From the NCBI GenBank assembly GCA_020747015.1, contig JAGTJM010000064.1, forward strand, positions 62,001 through 126,000: a stretch of DNA of 64,000 nt, given 5' to 3'. Position numbers and translations under genes: made by a program. The notes below the pieces were generated by a model that was not told where the DNA came from, made no database searches, and saw nothing but the letters and a program-made list of their open reading frames with translations. The DNA is from Pyrenochaeta sp. MPI-SDFR-AT-0127 (lineage: Eukaryota > Ascomycota > Dothideomycetes > Pleosporales > Cucurbitariaceae). Positions 22,583 to 33,663 of this stretch are shown piece after piece (within the stretch, counting starts at the first letter, position 1; the number at the start of each line of letters is the position of its first letter).

Positions 22583-24140
22583 TTACCCCATCAAGTAAGA
22601 GGCTCCTTCAGGAGATGCACTTGCGTCTTTACTCAGCAATCTGACCATTGACTGAAGTTCCCAATCCTGTGCTTTTTTTATCACCGCTGCCCTCACCTCA
22701 TCAGCGAGCTTAGCTCCAACCTCTTCCAAAAGATTAAACATCGCAGTATCTTCACGGTCTATCGCCATTGCAAATGCTCCCTGCAGAGCATCATCTTTAT
22801 TTTCTATGCTCCCACAGTAATCTCACAAGCATCCTCGGTCCACACATTGCCGCAAATTCCATCGCATGATCGTGCTTTGCTTCATCACCAAGCAAGAACT
22901 TCACAACATCTTACTCTAGAAGCGTGACTGAGCAGGTTATAGTCCCTTTGCTCAAATCACCAGCGCCTCACAAATAATTCTGCTGGGCAGCGAGACTGAA
23001 ATAACAAAGCATCATCATCGGCATGAATGTTGGCCCCCTCTTTTTCAAAACAAAAAAAAACTTCGCGATATCTGCTTGACCCCGTATTGCTGCAACGCCG
23101 ATTCGCACAGGTATTGGATTCGTACTCGGCGATGTGTGGTTTTGCATCCTCTAAAAGCCGAATGAATATTCCTAGACTACAAGTTTTATCCAGCGCAGCG
23201 AGTCGTTGGCCAGGGATATATCCTGGCGCAATCAGACCTCTGTGCCACGAAGGATCCAGAGCGAGATCGATTAGTTCAGTATGGTCATTGATCATGGCGA
23301 AACCAATGATCAAAGCAGGGCGAATGCATATGTGCGGGGCCTCGCTGGAATTGTCAAATATAAAAAATTTGACGATTTCAATGTGGTCGCGATGGGATGT
23401 GGCGCGGAGGGGCGCTAAATATAAAAAGCTAGCGAAGAAATATCAGTACAAGGCAAAAGAGGGGTGAAAGAGAGTCCTTAATAGTGCGGGTGGCCTTCAC
23501 AATTGCAACGTTCTAGAACTAATTCAACAACAAGGCCTTTCTCACCTATCCAAGCTGCAGCACTGCATAGATGGCGTCTGAAATTGAGAGATGATTCGTC
23601 AGCCTCTCCTTCGGTCACGTCTGCGGACGCAGCGACGAAGCCGTGTTCTCAAGGTGGGTAATGGTAATGAGTTATGTGGGAGGGTCAGCATTATGCAAAG
23701 TTCTAGTACGCATTCTCTGACATTGTCGTCAGTGCGAGCTCCTATCGTAACAGATGTCTCGTCCGCAGAGGCATTGCGATAACGGCAGATATGCTGGGTA
23801 ATGAGGAGCAGTGTTATCATATCCTGACTTTTGCGATGGGCATGCAAGAGCGCTTGGTATGCAAGGTACTCTGCCCAGAAATCCAGGGCATCGATGATAC
23901 GGCTGTATAAATCTTCACAGTCGAGAATGCTGGAGTTGAAGATGGCGGTAGTGGCAATATTGGCAAAGCGTTCTGGCAGCTCAGGTTAATGCTTCGTTGA
24001 CCGTTTGATCCAGGGATGTTGAAAACTAACTACAGACAAATCTCAATCGCAGAGCGCCTTTTATACTGCGCACGTAGGCTCCTTGGATGGGGATTGCGAG
24101 AAGTAGTTCATCAGGTAACAATGCAAACGACAACACTGTT
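22583..24140 (-). pseudogene. Decayed ankyrin-repeat protein gene (possibly F-box-ankyrin)
   Basis: Coding-like segments occur in order on the minus strand but are separated by stops and frame changes. Near 24120-24060 there is an F-box-like start (LLPDELLLAI...LRLRFVC). After a plausible intron (about 24029-23981) comes LPERFANIATTAIFNSSILD and a helical region to about 23680. From about 23410 to 22957 it reads ATSHRDHIEIVKFFIFD, then IIGFAMINDHTELIDLALD and HIAEYESNTCANRRC, typical of degenerate ankyrin units. 22920-22800 carries DVVKFLLGDEAKHDHAMEFA in another frame, and 22768-22583 ends with NLLEEVGAKLADEV. The interruptions are too many for introns alone. The family is inferred from the H/D-x-E-[IL]-V/I-x-[FL] pattern only. 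Confidence 0.6.
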
Positions 24141-25045
24141 TTCTGTCCTATCTGTCGAAGACCGCTTTAGGAATGTTAAGGTAATTTTGGTTGTGGGTTA
24201 ATACACGGATATTAGAGCGAGGTGTAGTGACGGCCCGTGAAGTACTACGATCTGTAGGGTGTAGATGCATGCTAGTTCGAAAGAAGGCTGGGGTGATGTT
24301 CATGAAGAGACTGAAACGATTAACCAATTGGGAGAAGAATTCAATATTATAGCTGTCTGTTCGATTTGCTGGCGGAAGGACCATAAACAAGTAAATGTTA
24401 GTGAAGAATATCTCAGCTCAGGAGGCGATGACGATTCCAGAGACGCAGAAGGGTACTGATGGAGACTGCCGAATACTAGCAAGTTCAACATGATTGATTA
24501 TAATGCCGAAACTCGAACGACAGATCAAGCTTCCGGTATGCTTCCACGGCTTATACTAAGGACAACGCCTCCCTGAAAGGCAAGATGTTGATGAACAAAC
24601 AACCTCTCCTCATTCGATAGAGGCCACAGTGTTTCTGCAAACCCTTAACGATTAGTATAATTCACATAAAAGGAAAATTTCAACCATTGGCGCTGGGCCA
24701 GTGCAAATTTAAGGACTGGGCCACCAAACGAAAATTGAATAGAAGTTGTCTCGAGGGACTTGATATTGAGTATACATCATGACCCATCCAGAGGACTCTC
24801 CGTCACCACTGACTCCTCAGTCATATCTTCCTCATTCGCAGCCTCTAGTTTCTGTGAGTTACTGATATGATTTACTGTCACCCTAGTCATGGCTTTCTAA
24901 GTAGTCATACCTGTCGCGTCACAATCTTCTCTCTGTTTATCTTCAAAATCGCAAACTTATACTAGGACCTTCGTTACACTTGCTGCAAGCTACCCAAAGT
25001 CAAGTTAATTTCAATACCGTAGAATCCTTCATCAAAGCCAACACA
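24141..25045. other. Intergenic region
   Basis: Spacer between the ankyrin pseudogene (-) and the unknown gene at 25046 (+). A minus-strand frame at 24148-24390 may be old leader sequence of the pseudogene. No gene seen. Confidence 0.5.
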
Positions 25046-26166
25046 ATGGCTCTTCCACTCGAACCTGGCAGCTCGCGCCGTCGTGCAGTTGATTTGAAAT
25101 TCGAGTGGGAAAAAGCCTGGTGCAAAGGAGGAAACCTCTCATTGGGTATGGTCAAAAACGAAGACCAAGCACATAATTTTGTCACGCCCGTCCGCAGCCC
25201 GTGGGAAGGCGATCTCATCGCAGAGTTTGAAGAATGGGGCTACAGAGAGATCCCTGGCCACCGCGCCAATCTTTGCGACTTTGGCCGTGGCCAACACGAG
25301 TTGCAGCGTGCGTTTTCCGATATGGGCATTGATCCAAGGAGTTCAGACGACATGGGGCCGAACACATGTTACCATATAGAGCATCAATACGGGCCCACTG
25401 TTGAGAGAGGTCCAAATGGGCAATGGCCTGATCCAGCGAATCAGTGGTATACCGCTGGTGGAAGGAAAATGAGAGTGAGTAGGTCCTCTGTGCTATGGCA
25501 ATGGCCTGTCATTACTGACAAGAATGAAATGTAGGTCACAGAAGCCTACACGACACTCGGCATTAACCCAGCCTCTGGAATTCTTTACTTTTTCAATCGT
25601 GAGAGTCCTGCCGAAGCTGCGCATGCTAACTGGGGCGTTCCATTAGATCAAATCCAGAAGCAATCTCTGCCCGATCTCAGTCGGAGCTCAGACCATGCTT
25701 GGGGGTTCTGGCATCGCGTGAACGCTGGTGGAAATCTGGCAAATATCAATAAAATCTTCATTTGCATGATTACCAATGATATCACGTGTGCTTTGATTCA
25801 GGAGGCGCTAAGGACATATCCATTACCATCTGGAACTACGGAGGACATGAGACCACGAGGTGTTCTGAAGTGGCCTGGGATAACGTTTCCGATAGAGTCT
25901 GATGCCGCACAGGTTCTTCTTGGTGGGTCAAGTACCATGTATTCCATTTTGTGCTTAGAAAAGTTCGTGTTTTGGGCAGCACGCCGATGCTTATTATGTG
26001 TTTTGCAGGTTCACCAAACGGCCAAGCAGCGGGCTATTTCCTCGCTCAACATAAGCACCGCTTTGGCAAGAACAAATCCATTGAGAAAGTAACTGTATTT
26101 CGCCCAGATAAAGGCAACATGCCTTATTTGCTCTTCTGGGTGACAGATGCGCCGGCCGGACCTTAG
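25046..26166 (+). CDS. Protein of unknown function, three exons
   Basis: About 324 aa, first ATG in frame at 25046. Introns 25475-25534 and 25923-26008 both restore frame, and the spliced product has no interruption. I do not recognise the family. Visible features are an acidic/aromatic N-terminal half (DLKFEWEKAWCKGGNLSLGM, then EWGYREIPGHRANLCDFGRG), a predicted helical middle (AYTTLGINPASGILYFFNRE) and a hydrophobic core strand (INKIFICMITNDI). The C-terminal block is SIEKVTVFRPDKGNMPYLLF. Four cysteines, no signal peptide and no membrane segment suggest a soluble intracellular protein. Complete splicing and good composition argue it is functional. Its neighbours give no hint of its role. 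Confidence 0.75.
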
Positions 26167-26369
26167 GGGTAGGGGTGGAGGGAGAGGGGTAGGTAGAGTG
26201 GAGGCGTTGCTGTATGAAAGCAGATTCAAATGATAGTCGTGAGCGGGAACGATAAGTACATGATACTTGGATATGGACAGGTAAAGAATTGCACATCTAA
26301 ATATAACATAGACGTGCAGTTGCTCTTCTATAGGACAAAGACCTACTCACTACAGCGTGAAGTGATGTC

Positions 26370-29300
26370 CTAATAGGAAGAAGAGGCTAGGGAGCTATTC
26401 TCTACGCCAACACGTCTGCGCCGACACCCCTCGCACTGACAATGCATGTCCATCTCAATTTCCTTCGAAGATCTTTCCACCCTGAACTTTGTGAGACGTC
26501 GGTTAAACAGACCAGATGCACCAAGCCCCAGCTCGACAATTTTCCCAGAAGAATTAGAGCCATCAATCATGGTACCTTCCTCGCCGTGTGCCTCGATGAT
26601 ACCTACAAGACCATCGGTCTCCTCCAAGCGTCTAAGATCTCCGGTGCTCATTGACCCAATGCCTGGAATGTCGCCCTTATTCAGACTATTTGTGATTCTC
26701 GCTACTGCCAGGGCATCTAGCATGGCCGTCCATGTGGGAACCTGATAGATATACCATGCAAGATAGGCCAGTCCAATAAGTTGAGCAAGTATAAGTACCG
26801 ACACAATGATCCTGCCAGTGGGGGATACGACTGGTTTTGAGATAAGCTGGCCCGCTGCGGTATAGATTGGGCGCGCTGTGAAGCCTTCCGTCTTCTCAGC
26901 TGTTTGGAGTAGCATGGCTTGATTGGCGAAGAATCTTTGAACAGTAAAGTCAGCAAATTTCTTCGCCAATATCAATACTACAGATCCCAGACCTGAGTTA
27001 GAAGACAATGCTGGCGCATTCAGATCACACTTACATGCTAGCCGAAAGATACCTCACACCCTCGTCAGTACTATTAAACGTAGATGCTATGAACTTCCTC
27101 ATGATTGCAACAAGGGCCCGGTCATGATCCTCGCCAAAGTCCGTGCAGGCTCTAATGTACTGAGCATGGCCATTGAAGGTGGAAAAGGGCATGCGGCCAG
27201 CTTGACAGATCTGCGACATTGCCAGACCCGAGGTAGCATCTGTGGACCTGTTTGCAAGTGCGAAGAGTGATCTGTCTCCAAACATGGCAAGAATAGATGC
27301 CATCAGGGGGCCAGACGCAGTCAAATTCGTATTGTTGGAGCCAGGCGTGGCTGGCCAAGTAGAGTTCCACGAATCACGAATTGGCCATCCTTCAATATCA
27401 GTGACTCTGTCCTCGGCTGACGGTCGCCGCCATCTGGGACGCTGCCACGATGTGATCGAGCTAGAATCTCTCCAGACACTTGATAACCAATCGTTGTACT
27501 CCGATTGCTCTCCGAACGGATTAGGCTCGTCCCAGCGATCCAGGAGTGGGCCTTGTGTGTACTTATTTCGATAGTTACCCAACTCGAAGTATCCTCGCGT
27601 GGTCTGCACAGAGCAGTGACGTGTGAAGTTCCAAGGCTCCGAGGCGTTAAGAGAGCCTGAAGCATCTACAAAGACTTCTTCAACAATGTCTTGTCTGTTG
27701 CGGGTGATGTTCCAAGGGAATTTGCCCCGCTGACCCGGAACACACAGCCTGACATTCAACCCAGTTCGACCAAAAGCAGTTAGGAACGGATTGCCACCAT
27801 GACAAGGTGATGGAAAAGCTGAGCGATCGATCACTTCGCATTCAACTGTCGAATTTAGTCTCATGGCTCGATGTCGAAGCACACCAGTCGTGGTCCCATT
27901 AGGTAGTGCTGCGACAAAATAGCCAGTTGGGTATTGGGCCCATGGGTTGAAGCGTCGACCAGAGATCATTTGTACTTTGTAGGGTCGGTAATGTTCCAAA
28001 TCCGGCCACAACAGTGGGGGCGACTCATAGTTAGAAAATGAAGACAATGTATTCGCCAAGTCCTGCACAACAACATCTTCAGGTATGCTGGCCAAGTCAT
28101 CCGGCTCGGGATCGTAGCCCAATGTGCGCAATGTTGACAGGCGGCTAGACTGTCGCGTTACCAGATTATCCTGGCTGGTCATGACCAGGGACTGTTCGGA
28201 ATCTACCACACCTTCGCGAATAGGTTGTTGTATGCCGCATATTAAGAGAAATAAAGTAGCGAGCCATAGAAACAAACTGCCTGGCCCTGTCCCGCTACGC
28301 TGCGCTTCATGGTAACTCCTATTTTTCCACGGTGGCCATGCTTCCTGAAGAATACTCAGATTCGACCATCCTCGATCGGCGAGTGCGAATGCTTGTCGCA
28401 CGCTGACAGTTTGGTTCTTGCGGCGTTTTTGTGTATACACTACCGCAGCCTGGGCCAAGAGCGCGGAAATGATTGGGATTGTTACAATACTAGCGAATGA
28501 GTTTAAGACTGCAAGGGCATTGACTAAGCGCCGATGTAATGTAAGAGAGGATTGTGATAGCCCAGATTGATTGAAATATGAGGCTCGGTCTGCAGGATGA
28601 TAGTCCAGAACGCACGTCAAAACCCATGGAATGATGAGAAGTGGAACGTAGAGGGCGATGAGCTGCAAAGCACGGTGTCTGTAACGGAGTGTTGATCGTT
28701 CAGGAGTAGGTGAAGAACGTTGAGGACCGCGTCCTGGAGGGATTAGCGTGTGATGTGGTTCGGTTCTTTCACTGGCATGGGTCTTGTGGTCTTTGTCTGG
28801 AGAAAATGACATTCTGTCGAAGGGATCACCATAAATCTGAGGGTCATCCGAATCTTGTATGTCATTCAAGATGACGAGGAAGAGCTGGAGCCAAATAACC
28901 AAGAATGCAACAGAGGGCCCTGTGAAATGAAATGGGCCAAGGACTGTTGTTTGGGGGCCTGAGCGAGCCAAGTCAAGCACTGCCGCTATCAAGGCACTCG
29001 ATTCTATGTTTGGGGCGAAGATCAATCCGTTTAGAGACGTGCAGCATGCTCCTCTCTATTTGCAAGTCGACGCCTCTTCTGCATATGGATGCCCCAACCC
29101 TCAGGCCTTGCTCCAGGCTCGTACCCGTGACATGAATCCTTCTCGCAAGAAGACAGACTCTAATGACATCATCACGCCGGTGTGACACGTCGAGTTGCGA
29201 CGCAAACGCTTCATTGCGGAAGTCGTATTGAATGCTCGATGACAGGAGCAATATTGTGGGTGGGCCAGAGGTTTGGTGTTGAGGTTGCAAGAGATGACGT

Positions 29301-29410
29301 CGACTGGCGAAACCAGTGCTGTTTGCCTGCGAGACCCTGGGCCCGCTAGCTTCATAACAATTGTTGCCTCTCGAAGCCGTCCACCTCAATGGAAACCCAC
29401 GCGCGCCCAC
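26370..29410 (-). CDS. Multi-pass membrane protein with a large N-glycosylated extracellular loop; 5' end uncertain
   Basis: The well-supported part is 29025-27035 plus 26934-26370, joined by a 100-nt intron (26935-27034) with a gctgac branch. Hydrophobic segments are VAFLVIWLQLFLVIL, LIALYVPLLIIPWVLTCVL, a segment around FASIVTIPIISALLAQAAVV, SLFLWLATLFLLICGI and, near the end, IIVSVLILAQLIGLAYLAWY. Between the last two lies about 370 residues with many N-x-S/T sites (NGT, NST, NIT, NAS, NFT, NNT, NLT, NRS), indicating a surface-exposed loop. The cytoplasmic end has MHCQCEGCRRRR. No ATG opens this frame before residue 71. An overlapping frame from an ATG at 29410 (ILLLSSSIQYDF, then GASICRRGVDLQIERSM) probably supplies the N-terminus through a frameshift or a poorly placed intron. 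Function unknown. Confidence 0.7.
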
Positions 29411-29472
29411 CCTTTGAGCTCATATAGACTGCTTGGCTCTACACCTGACACAGGCGCTCGGCATATCTCGCC

Positions 29473-32025
29473 ATGTTTATGCTCCGCAACTGTAGGTTCA
29501 CTTGCTTGCGCTTGCGCTGCCCCTCTCCGCTCCTCTCCCCTCCCCCGCTACTGCATGAGACCCTGACTTTGTACTGCCAGTGGGCAAATTCGTCTTCGGC
29601 GACAGCTCCAAGGAAACCATCGTCGAGATTGCCCAAGGCCAGCTCTACCTTGTTCGCCCCCGCTCCGTCAAGGGCTATTCGGAGCTCATCTTCAAGGACG
29701 CCGCTGCCACGATCCGCCGCACAGGACAGGAATTCCAGTACCAGCTGGTCATCCAGCGCGCATACGAAGAGGGCGAAGAGGATCTGCTCGCAGAAGAAGG
29801 CGGCGAGGACGCAGTACTCGACGCACTAGCTGGCGACAAGGACGAGAAGACGTTCCTGCTTGACGAGGACCTTCGCTTTCGCGACGACGTCCGCTCGACT
29901 GGCGAGAAGATATTCGCGTGGCGCGACCTCAGCGGTGACGTAGACGATCTTTGGGAGTTTGTGTGCGACGCGTCGGTCAAGCCTGAGACTGCTGCTCTGT
30001 TCGAGCGCGTTGCCCTACAGTGCCAGTACGAGAGGAAATTCAGGCGCAGCCACGAATACGCGACCGAGGACGACCTCGAAGCCCTCGCCTATTACGAAGA
30101 ACCTATTCCCGACGCCAGCCCCATTACCAGCCCGATAAGCAAACCTCTGGGCCTACCAGCCGTGCCACCCACCACCGAAGAGCTCTTCCCGAACACAGCA
30201 ACGGAAAACATGGCGAAGAAAGTAGCAGGCAAGGGCAAGGCTCCGCAAGAAACGGAAGACCCCACAGCAGCGCCACCATCTGTCGCTCAACCAGAGGCTT
30301 TGGAAACACTGGCAGAGGGAACAGCTGAGCTCCATCTATTTGACTTCCCTTCTGGCACTTTCGTCAAGCAGGATGCCAAGGTGCATGCTTCAGTGACGGA
30401 GATTGGCAACTGGAACTACTGGCTACACATTGCTGGCGAAGATCGGGAGTGGCTCGGCCAGCCCATCGTCGAAGATATCAATCCTGTCTTCAATTACGAG
30501 TTCAAGTCGTTCATCTTCAACCACTATTTGGATGACGGCTCAGCGTACTCATGGCTTCTTCGCTTCAACGAGCAAGAAGAGTTGGAGAATATTCAGAATG
30601 GTGTCATGCAGGCGCTCTGGGAGCACCTGAACCAGATCAAGTGGCAGAAGGCGAAGGATACAGATCGCGAATATGTCCTTGAAGCCTTTCAAGATCTCAC
30701 CATGGAGGATGCTCCTGATGAGGAGCAGGAAGAAGAAGAGGAGGAAGAGGAGTTTGAGAGTTTGAATGACCAGCAGAGCGAACACTATGATTCAGATGAA
30801 TCTGAAGACGATGTTGAAACAGCACCTAAGGACGGAGCCGAGAACTCACAGCTAGCGGTTGGTTACAAGCACGACCGCTCCTTCGTTGTTCGCGGCAACA
30901 AGATTGGTGTGTTCAAACACACGGCAGACAACCAGCTACAGTTCTCAACTACCATTTCGAACGTGAAGACGCCAAAGGGCAAGGCTTTCAACCCCAACAA
31001 GGTCATGCTTCACCAACAAGATCAGGATATGATCCTACAGAACCTGGACAACCCCCATGCGTTGTATCGGATGGACCTCGAAACTGGCCAGGTTGTGGAT
31101 GAGTGGAAGGTTCATGATGACATTCCTGTCAAGGTTTTTGCACCAGAAAACGCAAGTACTTATAGCCCATGTACTGCGACCGAAGGCTGACATATCCCAG
31201 AAATTTGCCCAGATGAGCGGAGAACAGACTTTCCTAGGTCTTTCAGGCAATGCGCTGTATCGTGTTGACCCTCGACTGGCAGGTAACAAGCTTGTCGACG
31301 ACCAGCTCAAGCAGTATGCCACCAAGAACGCTTTCTCGGCTGCTGCAACAACCGAGAAGGGACATATAGCGGTCGCATCTGAGAAGGGAGACATCCGTCT
31401 GTTTGACAGGCTCGGTATCAACGCGAAGACATTGATCCCTGCTCTCGGCGATCCCATCATTGGCATGGATGTCTCGGCCGACGGTCGATGGGTCCTTGCC
31501 ACTACGCGAACCTATCTCCTCCTCATCGACGCACTCCAAAAAGGAGGCAAGAACGACGGCAAACTTGGCTTCGAGAAGTCTTTCGCAAAGGATGACAAGC
31601 CACAACCACGCCGTCTCGCGCTCACACCGGCCCATGTCGCGCAATTCCAGCACGAGACCAAGGCACCAATCTCGTTTACCACTGCGCGCTTCAACACTGG
31701 ACTCGACGACAAGGAGACCACCATTATCACCGCTACTGGTCCTTTCATCGTAACATGGAGCTTGAAGAAGGTTCTTGCCAACCGCCGGGATCCATACAAC
31801 ATCAAGCGATATGCAGAGGAAGTTAAGGCAGACAACTTCAAGTTCGGTTCTGACAAGAATCTCATCGTAGCTCTACCGAACGAGGTTGATATGGTTGCTA
31901 GGCGAGCTCTACAGAAACCGACGCGCGAGAGTATCGCCACGCCCTCAAGGGTTGGTGCGAACCGGAGGAGCGGTGTGCGCGGAAGCTACTCGGGTAGGAA
32001 TGATATCGTGAACAGTCCATATTAG
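29473..32025 (+). CDS. VID27: VID27 family cytoplasmic protein
   Basis: Homologue of yeast Vid27 (vacuolar import and degradation), about 804 aa. The first exon encodes MFMLRN and joins through intron 29492-29580 to LGKFVFGDSSKETIVEIAQG. The N-terminal PH-like domain follows, with the family strings QLYLVRPRSVKGYSELIFKD and DALAGDKDEKTFLLDEDLRF. The middle has a Glu-rich run (EEQEEEEEEEEFESL) and an acidic YDSDESEDD stretch. The C-terminal VID27 beta-propeller-like half contains FLGLSGNALYRVDPRLAG, PIIGMDVSADGRWVLATT and ATGPFIVTWSLKKVL. The second intron, 31152-31200, begins GCAAGT and ends AG, a GC-AG intron; splicing gives FAPENKFAQM. Its start lies 62 bp from the possible start of the divergent membrane-protein gene. 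The biochemical role of the family is poorly defined. Confidence 0.95.
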
Positions 32026-33663
32026 GTGTAGTGAAAGTAATGGTTGTGTGTTTTCTTGGGAGGAACATAATGGTAAGGGTATATGGGGGTAGTAGCGAGA
32101 TTTTCGGCACTGGCGTTTGATTTTCCTCTCTGGAGCAACGTAAAGCGATGCGACAGCATTCGCAGTGCGCGGTACTGGACCTGATTCCCCTAGATTCAAA
32201 CGACCAATGAATGAATGATGATTGTGAAATCACATAGCAGTCGGTCGGAACAAGTCAACGCAGGATAATTGACTTGGCACCAGATACCGCATATTATACT
32301 CGCGATGCACCTCATACGTTGAACCTGCTACAGAAGTAGCCCGTTTGCATGCCATACGGCCGACCCACACGCTTCCTGGCCAGGAGCATTGTCGCCACCA
32401 TTTAGCGCCAAGATCTAGCTTGATCGCCTTGCGGACAAGAAGTCTTCCGGCATAAGGCGTGAGTATGGCTGGAGGGGCTTGCAGGGCATCCTTGTCATCA
32501 GCTTGACGTCGGCCGAGTCCAGCATGTGAGATTTGGATGCACTCATCAGCAGCCAACATGCTTTGTTGTGACTGCTGTGATACTTCCACATGTGGGCATT
32601 TTGCAGAAACCCTGGCTCTTACAGCATCACCAAAAGTATTACTCAGTGCAGCTCGGTACGGTCCGCCTTAGCTCACGCTCAACACGTTTTCAAGTGCGAG
32701 TAAGCAATAAGAGTACAATCCAAAGCGCGTATGGCCTGAAGAGCTGGAGTGTATAATCTTCAAGTACCAAATTTGACGGCAGCTAAGGGCTGATCAGCAA
32801 CTACCAAATGGGGTTTCCCAATCCTATTGAAATACGACGAAGCTGTACTTGGCAAAAATTCGAGTAATATCCGTGCCAGTGACCATGCACAGGAGCACAG
32901 ATCCTAGACTAGATTTTGAGCTTCAGTTCGCTCCTGCAGCGCACGCCTGGTGGCCATTGGTACGCTTTTCGAAACAAGTGGTCGATCATTTGAAGCCTAC
33001 CGTGAATGACGTCATATTGTCACTCACGGAGAGAAAGCCGTAAGCAAACGGACGGAGCCCCTGCGTCGTCAACAACCCAGGACCCGGAAGAAACAGTGGG
33101 GCGAACGTGCAGAAAGGGCCTGCACATGTTGTGAGGTTCTGAAAGCCTTGTCGGAGCACGCTCGGCTTATTCACCTGGAGCCACATGGGCGAGACGCACG
33201 CTATTCCTAGTTGGTGCTAGTACGCGGCAACCATCGAGGACCCTTCCGTCGACTAAACATTCAGCATTCGATATGAACATGATTCCGAGCGAACTCCGTC
33301 AGGCTTGACTATCATTTCAAATTTGATGAAAACTTTGATCCTTCGTTGGCCGTATATATATCAAGAAGTGTGCCGCCCAAAATGCAGATCAGTCCATTTG
33401 AACCAAGTCACTATTCCATCACTCTTCTATACTATCGGACTCTACTCTGATAGTCCTTATCTGTGCATAATTGCTCAGAAGCACAGTCATTATTACGAAT
33501 TCGACGATCACTTCTACATATCCGAAACCAACAAACCTCCCCAGCAATCAACATTACCTTGCACTACAAGCACGAGAATCGACTCAATTATCGAAGGCTG
33601 AGTACCTTCAACATCCTCAACCCTACTCTTTGAATACACAAAAACTTCCACAGCCATACAACC
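32026..33663. other. Intergenic region
   Basis: About 1.6 kb. A minus-strand frame of 119 codons at 32230-32589 and others lack domains. The last 300 bases contain a tatatata stretch at about 33353 and a C/A-rich leader before the ATG at 33664, a plausible promoter and 5' UTR of the transporter. No gene seen. Confidence 0.55.

Noticed and set aside
26993..27034. 42-nt intron in the multi-pass membrane protein gene
   Set aside because: It leads to a stop in the joined frame. The 100-nt intron ending at 26935 restores a long open frame.
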